Source: Planctomycetia bacterium
Lineage (GTDB): Bacteria; Planctomycetota; Planctomycetia; Gemmatales; Gemmataceae
Direction: 5' to 3'
Assembly: GCA_025356615.1 (NCBI GenBank)
Contig: JANXSH010001078.1
Coordinates: 1 to 18,647, forward strand
DNA: 18,647 nucleotides
Below are positions 1 to 5,463 of the stretch, one piece after another. The notes under the pieces were generated by a model. It was not told where the DNA came from. It saw only the letters and a list, made by a program, of their open reading frames with translations, and ran no database searches. The translations under genes were made by a program, and so were the position numbers. Position 1 is the first letter of the stretch, and each line of letters begins with the position of its first letter.

Positions 1-272
1 TCGTTGACCGCGCCGTCGAACACCTTGGTCAGGAACCGCCGAGTGACTTGCTCGCGGGTGTAGGCCGGGGTGTAGATCAACGCCCGGCCTTCGGTACGCT
101 GCGTAACGAGGGCCTTATCGGACATGATGCGTAGCACCGTCTGCACGGTGTTGAACGCCAGCTCGTTGTTGGGACACATGCGGCGGTGGACCTCGCGGAC
201 GCTGGAGGAGCCGATCTCCCACAGCACCTTGAGGATCTCCAATTCGCGCTCGCTGGGTGCTTGTTCGGCCAA
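1..272 (-). CDS. BlaI/MecI/CopY-family repressor, 3' end beyond window
   Basis: This is a winged-helix repressor of the BlaI/MecI/CopY family. The window holds the first 90 codons, and roughly the last 30-40 residues (dimerisation part) lie beyond position 1. Near the N-terminus the protein reads SERELEILKVLWEIGSSSV, then FNTVQTVLRIMSDKALV at about residues 40-56, which matches the family's recognition helix and wing (NTVxTxLxRLxxKG). I chose the TTG start at 270-272 because a GGAGG ribosome site (279-283 on the plus strand) lies 6 nt upstream; no ATG fits. Family members usually repress their own gene, often with a membrane M56/BlaR1 peptidase encoded just downstream, which would lie left of this window (inference). 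The promoter and operator at 305-358 fit autoregulation. Confidence 0.88.
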   Translation of the reverse strand, partial: MAEQAPSERELEILKVLWEIGSSSVREVHRRMCPNNELAFNTVQTVLRIMSDKALVTQRTEGRALIYTPAYTREQVTRRFLTKVFDGAVN

Positions 273-304
273 GGTAGACCTCCGGGGCGAAGCGACTTCG
301 GCTA

Positions 305-329
305 TCACCTAACTTATTAGGTTAGGTGA
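305..329. promoter_or_regulatory. Operator: perfect 9-bp inverted repeat before the BlaI-type gene
   Basis: TCACCTAAC (305-313) and GTTAGGTGA (321-329) are exact reverse complements separated by 7 nt. The dyad directly abuts the -10 box of the repressor's promoter and covers the expected transcription start, so a bound dimer would block transcription. The size and symmetry fit a BlaI/MecI-type operator. That this particular repressor binds it is inference. Confidence 0.75.
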
Positions 330-358
330 ATAGTAGTCGAGGCCCGAAAGGCTGTCAA
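330..358 (-). promoter_or_regulatory. Sigma70-type promoter of the BlaI-family gene
   Basis: Read on the minus strand, TTGACA (358-353), a 17-nt spacer and TACTAT (335-330) form a near-consensus -35/-10 promoter. The predicted start falls inside the operator dyad, about 50 nt before the TTG start codon at 272. Confidence 0.72.
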
Positions 359-530
359 TAGCCGGGGGAACTTTTTTCGCGGATTTCGAGAATGGTCCCG
401 GCGGAGACACCGGCCTCGTTTCCAGCCTACTTACCCTGGTCGGGACGCGCTTCCCCCTGGTAACATCGTGAGATTCTGCTACATTTACCTCCATCGATAT
501 GTTGTACCCTGCGGAACATGGAGAACGATC

Positions 531-662
531 ATGGGATCCAACCGATCCGGCACCCGACGTAGTCAGCGCCTCAATCGTCATCGCAAAGAGATCAACCGCC
601 TTATCAAGAAGGCGGAGGCGGCGGAGGCCGCCAAGCAGCCCGCCGAGCCGAAGAAAGAATGA
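531..662 (+). CDS. Small basic hypothetical protein (43 aa)
   Basis: This encodes a 43-residue, strongly basic protein: an Arg/Ser/Asn-rich N-terminal half (MGSNRSGTRRSQRLNRHRKE) followed by a Lys/Ala/Glu-rich helix-like tail ending AEPKKE. The ATG at 531 is preceded by GGAGAA (520-525) with 5 nt spacing. An upstream in-frame extension to 468 has no comparable ribosome site. I do not recognise a family; the charge suggests nucleic-acid or ribosome binding, but that is only a composition argument. A perfect hairpin begins 4 nt after the stop, which supports a real short transcription unit. It may still be a chance reading frame. Confidence 0.45.
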   Translation: MGSNRSGTRRSQRLNRHRKEINRLIKKAEAAEAAKQPAEPKKE

Positions 663-666
663 CTCG

Positions 667-682
667 ATCGACGCTCGTCGAT
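667..682 (+). terminator. Hairpin just after the small basic gene
   Basis: ATCGACG (667-673) and CGTCGAT (676-682) are exact reverse complements with a 2-nt centre, so a real RNA hairpin would have about 6 bp and a 4-nt loop. It starts 4 nt after the stop codon at 662. No T-run follows, so it is only terminator-like. Confidence 0.35.
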
Positions 683-779
683 GGCACCCGCTCCCCGAGA
701 AACTCGGCTGCGGTATCTTCCTCTGCATAGAATGAGGACAGGTTCCGTAGCCGCAGTCGCGTCGTGAGAGGTCGAAGCC

Positions 780-1268
780 GTGTCCTCCTATCCCAACAGA
801 TCCGGCCTCGACGGAGGGGAGCCTGGAGTGATCCGTCGGGGGTGGGGTATCGTCTGGGCCATGCTCCGGCAGCGCTGCCCGCAGTGCCGTACCGGGCGCA
901 TGTTTCGGGGGCGATTCACGATGAACGACCCTTGCCCGGATTGTGGCCTCGTCTTCCAGCGAGAAGAAGGCTACTTTCTGGGAGCCATGTACGTCAGCAG
1001 CGTCCTGTCGATGGTGGCCGCCACGCCGATCTACTTCACGCTGGCCCACTTCCTGCCGGAATGGGATAGTATCCTCCTGGCGCTGATGGCATTCGCGCTC
1101 TACTTGCCGCTGACGCCGGTCGTCTTCCGCTACTCCCGTGTCGTGTGGGTCTACCTCGATCGCGCGGTCTGCTCCGGGGCGACCTCCGCCGGGTCGTTCG
1201 AGAAGGTTCGCCTCGAGCAACTCGCGGATACGAAGGATGCGGCCCCGCGTGAGGAGCATCCGGTCTGA
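780..1268 (+). CDS. DUF983 family zinc-ribbon membrane protein
   Basis: A 162-residue protein of the DUF983 family, whose biochemical role is unknown. The hallmark is a two-CxxC zinc ribbon, RCPQCRTGRMF (C33, C36) and CPDCGLVF (C52, C55), followed by two hydrophobic segments at about 66-90 and 97-117. This matches the usual family order of ribbon then membrane hairpin. The tail beyond residue 130 is hydrophilic and not conserved in any way I recognise. The start is GTG at 780, with GAGAGG (766-771) 8 nt upstream; no ATG fits. It probably has its own transcript, since the gene before it is followed by a hairpin. Confidence 0.82.
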   Translation: MSSYPNRSGLDGGEPGVIRRGWGIVWAMLRQRCPQCRTGRMFRGRFTMNDPCPDCGLVFQREEGYFLGAMYVSSVLSMVAATPIYFTLAHFLPEWDSILLALMAFALYLPLTPVVFRYSRVVWVYLDRAVCSGATSAGSFEKVRLEQLADTKDAAPREEHPV

Positions 1269-1364
1269 TGGATTCGATGTGTCGCTCCGTGAGATGATTG
1301 GGGGGCTTCATCGCGGGATGCTGTGGGTGCTGGAAAATGGGCGAAGAAGAGAGTGAATGCTGTG

Positions 1365-1394
1365 TTGCTGCGCCCAGCCGCGCCGGAGTACAAT
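1365..1394 (+). promoter_or_regulatory. Possible promoter of the ADP-ribosyltransferase-like gene
   Basis: TTGCTG (1365-1370), an 18-nt spacer and TACAAT (1389-1394) resemble a sigma70-type promoter. The predicted start, near 1401, lies about 45 nt before the GTG start at 1445. It would give the AT-richer two-gene patch its own transcript. Based on motif match alone. Confidence 0.35.
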
Positions 1395-1444
1395 ATTCGA
1401 TGTTGACGTAACCTCCTCTGCCGCGTCGAATCGGAGAGTTGCTC

Positions 1445-1894
1445 GTGCATGATGCGTTGGTGCCCAAAAAGCTTTTTCGAGGAGACAAGTCAGGGCTGAA
1501 GACGGTTGGTTTCCGGTCTTTCGAGGCGAAGAGTCAGGGAGACCAGGAGGCGTTAGCGGTCCTACTCGGCATGGACCTCGACGAATTAGAAAAGCGTATG
1601 GAGGACCATGCGGCCTCCCACTTTCTCTCCTGGTTCGTTTCGACGACTAGTGACATCCGAGTTGCTTGCTATTTTGCCACCAATGGCTGCAAGAACAATG
1701 GGAGTATTTACGTCTTGATGGATTCTCCTCTTGCTCGATCCAACCCTTTCAACACAGTGGACATCATCCTGTGCGATGGCAAGACCGTGGTCGAAGAGAA
1801 GGAATGGGTTTGGTTGTCCTACGTCGATCCGTCCTATATCTTGGACGAACTCCAGGTCACTCCCGACGACTGTAAGTGCCTTCCCAATCCATGA
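1445..1894 (+). CDS. Putative ADP-ribosyltransferase-fold protein (R-S-E type)
   Basis: This 149-residue protein has the three-part active-site pattern of the cholera/pertussis-toxin branch of ADP-ribosyltransferases, which transfer ADP-ribose from NAD+ to a target. LFRGD places an Arg at R12 (enterotoxin: LYRAD). SWFVSTTSD gives the Ser-Thr-Thr motif at 66-68, followed by GSIYVL. EKEW gives Glu-x-Glu at E118/E120, and the following L-x-x-V-x-x-x-x-I spacing matches the enterotoxin segment after its own ExE. ExE is typical of arginine-modifying members. There is no signal peptide or delivery domain, so it is a bare catalytic domain. I prefer GTG 1445, 6 nt after GGAGAG (1433-1438), over TTG 1439. 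Base composition is AT-richer than its neighbours, which suggests transfer. A FRG-type domain is the main alternative. The fold is inferred by eye and the target is unknown. Confidence 0.58.
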   Translation: MHDALVPKKLFRGDKSGLKTVGFRSFEAKSQGDQEALAVLLGMDLDELEKRMEDHAASHFLSWFVSTTSDIRVACYFATNGCKNNGSIYVLMDSPLARSNPFNTVDIILCDGKTVVEEKEWVWLSYVDPSYILDELQVTPDDCKCLPNP

Positions 1895-1969
1895 CTGATT
1901 TAGAGATATCGAGCCTCGGACTATTCGTGATTTGCTCGCCATTATTTTGTTGAAGTAGAGATCACCTTC

Positions 1970-2305
1970 GTGCGTACTAATGAAACGACTCATGTGCTGA
2001 CAGAAGGACATGCTCTAGTGCGGCGTTTGCTTGGGATCACCGCGAGGCGGCTCCAGGAACGCGGTATCGAGATGCAGTCCTCACCAGATGTTCTCGCATG
2101 GTTGATCGATCGATCCGATTGGCGAGACTCTCTCAACCCGATACGGACTTTGGATGGCTATTGGCATCAACAGGTGGCAGCTGTCATCGAAAAGCTTTTG
2201 CTCGAGGGACAATTGCGTTCGGGGAACACACTTTTTGTCAGCCTGGCCGAAACTCCAACAGGCTCCCAGATTCACTTCGACATGGCCTGTCCACCTGAGG
2301 AGTAG
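1970..2305 (+). CDS. Orphan ClpB/ClpC C-terminal (D2-small-like) domain protein
   Basis: A 111-residue protein that resembles the end of Hsp100/Clp ATPases without any ATPase core. RLQERGIEMQSSPDVLAWL parallels the RLxERGxxxxxSxxAxxxL start of the D2-small domain, and IEKLLLEGQLRSGNTLFVSL parallels the closing IxxxILxGxLxxGxxxxxxx strand. Between them the usual GARPLKR motif has become IRTLDGY: the sensor-2 Arg may survive, but the following basic residues are lost. It starts at GTG 1970 behind a weak AGAG site; the frame is open back to a stop at 1928. It ends 5 bp before the SDR start, and its last codons supply that gene's ribosome site, so the two are probably co-transcribed. It could be a free-standing adaptor domain, an immunity partner of the preceding gene, or a relic of a lost Clp gene. 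Confidence 0.55.
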   Translation: MRTNETTHVLTEGHALVRRLLGITARRLQERGIEMQSSPDVLAWLIDRSDWRDSLNPIRTLDGYWHQQVAAVIEKLLLEGQLRSGNTLFVSLAETPTGSQIHFDMACPPEE

Positions 2306-2310
2306 CCTTC

Positions 2311-3051
2311 GTGTCCCCCACTCGAAAAGTCGCCCTCGTCACGGGAGCCGCTACCGGCATCGGTCGCGCCTGCGCCCTGCGTTTCGCGGTCCAGGGGCTG
2401 GCGGTCGTCGTGAATTACTCTCGCTCCGAGACGGAGGCCCGAGAGACACTCGCCGCCGTCGAGCGGCTCGGCGTCCCCGCCATTCTGTGTCAGGCCAACG
2501 TCTCCGATGACGCGGCGGTTCGCACGATGGTCGCGCGTTGTCGCGAGGAACTGGGCGGTCTCGACGTGCTGGTGAACAACGCGGGCACGACGCACTTCAT
2601 CGACCACGCCGACCTCGAGGCCGTCACGCTGGAGGTCTGGGACGACATCTTCGCCGTCAACGTGCGCGGACCGTTCCAGACGATTCGAGCGGCCGTCCCC
2701 CTCTTGCGCGAACGCCGAGGCTCGATCGTCAATGTCACGTCCGTCGCCGGGATACAAGGACAGGGGAGCAGTATCCCCTACGCGGCGAGCAAGGCGGCGC
2801 TCAACACCATGACCAAATCATTCGCCCGGTCGCTGGCCCCGGAGATCCGCGTCAACGCGGTCGCCCCCGGCCCGGTCAAGACGCGCTGGCTCCAGGGCCG
2901 CGATGCCATGATCGACCGTTACGTCGAACTCGCGCCCCTGAAGCGCGCCGCCGACCCCGACGACATCGCGGACGCCGTCGTGTTCCTCGCTCTCGGACAG
3001 TCGTTGATGACGGGGCAAATCCTGGTCGTCGATGGCGGGCGAACGATGTGA
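2311..3051 (+). CDS. SDR-family NAD(P)-dependent oxidoreductase
   Basis: A 246-residue classical short-chain dehydrogenase/reductase, complete and of usual length. It shows TGAATGIG (11-18) for dinucleotide binding, NNAG (89-92), and the catalytic set N117, S144, Y157 and K161 (YAASK). A PG motif follows near 190, and MTGQILVVDGG closes the protein. R38 in NYSRSE after the second strand favours NADP(H). It is close to FabG-like 3-ketoacyl-ACP reductases in pattern, but the substrate cannot be read from sequence. The GTG start at 2311 has GAGGAG (2297-2302) 8 nt upstream, overlapping the end of the preceding gene. The downstream gene is convergent. Confidence 0.92.
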   Translation: MSPTRKVALVTGAATGIGRACALRFAVQGLAVVVNYSRSETEARETLAAVERLGVPAILCQANVSDDAAVRTMVARCREELGGLDVLVNNAGTTHFIDHADLEAVTLEVWDDIFAVNVRGPFQTIRAAVPLLRERRGSIVNVTSVAGIQGQGSSIPYAASKAALNTMTKSFARSLAPEIRVNAVAPGPVKTRWLQGRDAMIDRYVELAPLKRAADPDDIADAVVFLALGQSLMTGQILVVDGGRTM

Positions 3052-3088
3052 ATGGCCCAAGGATCACCGGCAACCGTTCGCCTGCATT

Positions 3089-4564
3089 TCAGTGGGCCAG
3101 ATCCTTTCGGGCCTCGTCGAGCAGGGCGTTCTCTTCCTCGGGAGCCTGGGCGACGAGGTGATGGCGGCTGTGCAGCATGAAGAAAAGGACGGAGAGGGCG
3201 AGGAAGATGGCCACCCCACAGACGGCGTACCAATAATCGGGCGTGGCGAAACAGGCCGCCAGGGCGATGAGGGAGAGGACCGTTCCGACGACGGCACCCG
3301 GCACGCCGAGGGGACTCCTGTAGGGGCGGGGTAGGTTCGGTCGGCTCCACCTCAACTTGATGAAACTGACCATCACCATCGCGTAGGAGATCACGGCACC
3401 GAACACCGCCATGTTCACCAGGGCGGCACCGACGACTTCTTTCTCACCCCCCGTCAGGTCGATGACCAGGGCACAAACCAGTCCGATCACCCCGCCGAGG
3501 ATCAGGGCCACATGGGGCGTGTGGCGTCGGCTCGTGACGGAGATCCAGCGAGGGAAGTAGCCCGCCCTCGAGAGAGAGAAGAGTACCCTGCCGTAAGCGT
3601 AGATCGTCGAAGTGAAGGTGGCAATCAGGCCGCTGAGGGCCAGGATGGTCATGATCCGAGTGAACAGGCCGTTGCCGAAGACGGCCTCGAAGCCGTCCTC
3701 CAGGGGAGCTTCCGACTTCGCCAATGCCGCCGCCCCGCCGCCGACGCCGGGGTTGAGGACCAGCACGAAGACCGAGAGGACGAGGACGGTCGCGATGCCC
3801 CAGATGAGGGCGCGGGGAACGTCCTTGGCCACGTCGTGGGCCTCCTCGGCGGCGAGAGGAACTTGCTCGATGGCGAGGTAGAACCAGATGGCGAACGGCA
3901 GCGCCGAGAAGACTCCGAACCACCCTTTGGGTAGCCATTCGGAGGACTCATGGCCTGGGTCGGCGGGAATGTTGAAGAGCAGCTCCGATCGGAAGGAGCC
4001 GGTAACGAGAACGCCGGCGAAGAATACCAGGAGTACCACTACGGCGAGGACGGTGATGACCAGCCCCACCCGGAGGCTGAGCGCGACGCCCCGAATGTTG
4101 ATGGCGACGAACAGGCCGTAGGCGATCAACCACCAGACATAGACGGAGACGCCGGGCAGTTGGCCGTGCAAGTACCCTCCGATGCCGACGACGACGACGA
4201 CGGGGGTCAGGACGTACTCGATGGTGTCGCCGACGCCACAGATGAAACCGCCGAGCGGACCGAAGGCGCTTCGGGTGAAGGAGAAGAAGCCGCCCGCGTG
4301 GGGCAGGGCGGCGGACAACTCGGAGATGCTGTACACCATGCAGGTATACATGACGGCCATCAGGACGGTGGCGATTGCCAGGCCCCCGAAGCCGCCCGCG
4401 CCGAGGCCGATGTTCCAGGCGGTGAAGAAGCCGGAGATGACCGCGCCGACCGCCATCGCCCAGAGCAAGGTCCAGCCGGCGCTGCGCCGTAGTTGTCGTT
4501 TTTCGAGGTAGGAACCGTCCACGTCGTCGTAGTGGACCAGACCCTGGCGCTGCTCGTCGGCCAT
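3089..4564 (-). CDS. APC-family amino acid/amine permease, ethanolamine permease-like
   Basis: A 491-residue inner-membrane transporter of the amino acid-polyamine-organocation superfamily, with about 12 hydrophobic segments. The N-terminal stretch YLEKRQLRR...GWTLLWAMAVGAVISG, then WNIGLGAGGFGG and YTCMVYSISELSAALPHAGG, closely recalls ethanolamine permeases (Eat/EutP type). FAIWFYLAIEQVPLAAEE in the middle is typical APC. I chose ATG 4564, with AAGGA (plus-strand 4573-4577) 8 nt upstream, over a TTG 10 codons earlier that lacks a ribosome site. No ethanolamine ammonia-lyase genes are visible nearby, so the substrate assignment rests on family resemblance only. The gene is divergent from the ECF sigma gene. 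Confidence 0.85.
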   Translation of the reverse strand: MADEQRQGLVHYDDVDGSYLEKRQLRRSAGWTLLWAMAVGAVISGFFTAWNIGLGAGGFGGLAIATVLMAVMYTCMVYSISELSAALPHAGGFFSFTRSAFGPLGGFICGVGDTIEYVLTPVVVVVGIGGYLHGQLPGVSVYVWWLIAYGLFVAINIRGVALSLRVGLVITVLAVVVLLVFFAGVLVTGSFRSELLFNIPADPGHESSEWLPKGWFGVFSALPFAIWFYLAIEQVPLAAEEAHDVAKDVPRALIWGIATVLVLSVFVLVLNPGVGGGAAALAKSEAPLEDGFEAVFGNGLFTRIMTILALSGLIATFTSTIYAYGRVLFSLSRAGYFPRWISVTSRRHTPHVALILGGVIGLVCALVIDLTGGEKEVVGAALVNMAVFGAVISYAMVMVSFIKLRWSRPNLPRPYRSPLGVPGAVVGTVLSLIALAACFATPDYWYAVCGVAIFLALSVLFFMLHSRHHLVAQAPEEENALLDEARKDLAH

Positions 4565-4650
4565 GAACGGGTTCCTTCGGCTGTCACCTGGCAAGGGTCG
4601 GAGGGATAGAAGCGTGCGGGAAATAGAACTACACTTCCGTCTCCTGATAC

Positions 4651-4664
4651 ATTCTAGTTAGAAT
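4651..4664. promoter_or_regulatory. Palindrome in the permease/sigma divergent promoter region
   Basis: ATTCTA (4651-4656) and TAGAAT (4659-4664) are reverse complements around a GT centre. The right arm also resembles a -10 box for the sigma gene at 4736. The site lies in an AT-rich part of the 171-bp gap between divergent genes. This short dyad could be an operator or chance. Confidence 0.25.
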
Positions 4665-4735
4665 CTTGAATGGCGGCGTGACCCGAGAGGGATTCGGCAA
4701 CCTTCGTCACCCTCTCCCCCCACAAGGTCGGCCTG

Positions 4736-5332
4736 ATGGATGACGCCTTGCTGACGCGGCTGAGTCTCCTGGTTCGCCTGGAGAATCCGGACGACCATGC
4801 CGCATGGCAACAGTTCGTCGAGCTGTACGGACGGCTCGTGTACGGCTTCGCGCGCGACCGGGGGTTACAGGACGCCGACGCTGCCGACCTGACTCAGGAG
4901 GTGTTCCTCGACATCGCCCCCAAGGCGGGCCGATGGCATTTCGACCCGGCGCTGGGGTCGTTTCGGAACTGGCTCTATGGCGTGACGCGGCACAAACTCG
5001 CTCGCTTCTTCGAGCGTCGAAGCACCCAGCCGGTCGGCAGTGGCGACAGCAACGCCACGCAGCGCCTCGCCGAGGTGCCCAGCCCGGAACCCGGCCTCGA
5101 GGCGATCTGGGAGAAGGAATTCCAGGAGCAACTCTTTCGCGTGGCGGCGGCCAAGATCCGCGACAGCTTCACCCCCTCCACCTGGCAGGCATTCTGGCGC
5201 ACGGCGGTGGACGGCGAGGAGGGGGCAAAAGTGGCCGCCGACCTCGGCCTCTCCGTCGGCGCGGTGTACGTCGCCAAGAGTCGAGTCCTGGCCCGATTGA
5301 GCGAACAGATCAAGCAAATGAACGTCGAATGA
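4736..5332 (+). CDS. ECF-type RNA polymerase sigma factor
   Basis: A 198-residue extracytoplasmic-function sigma factor with regions 2 and 4 only. Region 2 spans about residues 10-95 and includes DAADLTQEVFLDIA and FRNWLYGVTRHKLARFF, the helices that melt and read the -10 element. A linker follows. Region 4 (about 130-190) has a helix-turn-helix around GAKVAADLGLSVGAVYVAKSRVLARL. This form, with WHFDPALGSFRNWLYGV, is common in planctomycete sigma factors paired with Ser/Thr kinases. The kinase gene lies 131 bp downstream on the same strand, separated by a long inverted repeat. The ATG at 4736 has only a weak AAGG-type site upstream. Confidence 0.9.
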   Translation: MDDALLTRLSLLVRLENPDDHAAWQQFVELYGRLVYGFARDRGLQDADAADLTQEVFLDIAPKAGRWHFDPALGSFRNWLYGVTRHKLARFFERRSTQPVGSGDSNATQRLAEVPSPEPGLEAIWEKEFQEQLFRVAAAKIRDSFTPSTWQAFWRTAVDGEEGAKVAADLGLSVGAVYVAKSRVLARLSEQIKQMNVE

Positions 5333-5344
5333 CTGTGCTGAAGA

Positions 5345-5446
5345 ATCATTTATCCGCAGATTCCACAGATTGCACAGATTAAGAAAATGCTTTTGATTCA
5401 TTCAGGTTTTCATCTGCGGAATCTGTGGAATCTGCGGATAAATGAT
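5345..5446. repeat. Long inverted repeat with 9-nt periodicity between sigma and kinase genes
   Basis: Positions 5345-5371 and 5420-5446 are exact reverse complements (27 bp), with weaker pairing continuing inward to about 5379 and 5412. Inside each arm runs a degenerate 9-nt unit: CCGCAGATT, CCACAGATT, GCACAGATT in the left arm and its complement in the right. The element is AT-rich compared with its flanks and fills most of the gap. I recall similar ATCCGCAGATT-type units, giving NLCNLRNLRI-like peptides when translated, as widespread intergenic repeats in planctomycetes and related phyla. In RNA it would form a strong hairpin and may attenuate read-through into the kinase gene. Confidence 0.85.
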
Positions 5447-5463
5447 GCTCGGGGTATGAATCG

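Noticed and set aside
309..1259. 316-codon open frame on the minus strand
   Set aside because: It covers the promoter/operator, the small gene and the DUF983 gene antisense. Its translation is Arg/His/Gly-rich without domain pattern, which is typical background in GC-rich DNA.
3053..3102. Terminator between the SDR and permease genes
   Set aside because: TGGCCC/GGGCCA and AAGGATC/GATCCTT are inverted repeats, but they interleave instead of nesting, extend into the permease coding region and have no T-run. No single convincing hairpin forms.
5345..5446. CRISPR array
   Set aside because: The repeats are inverted arms with a 9-nt internal unit, with no regular direct repeats and spacers and no cas genes.
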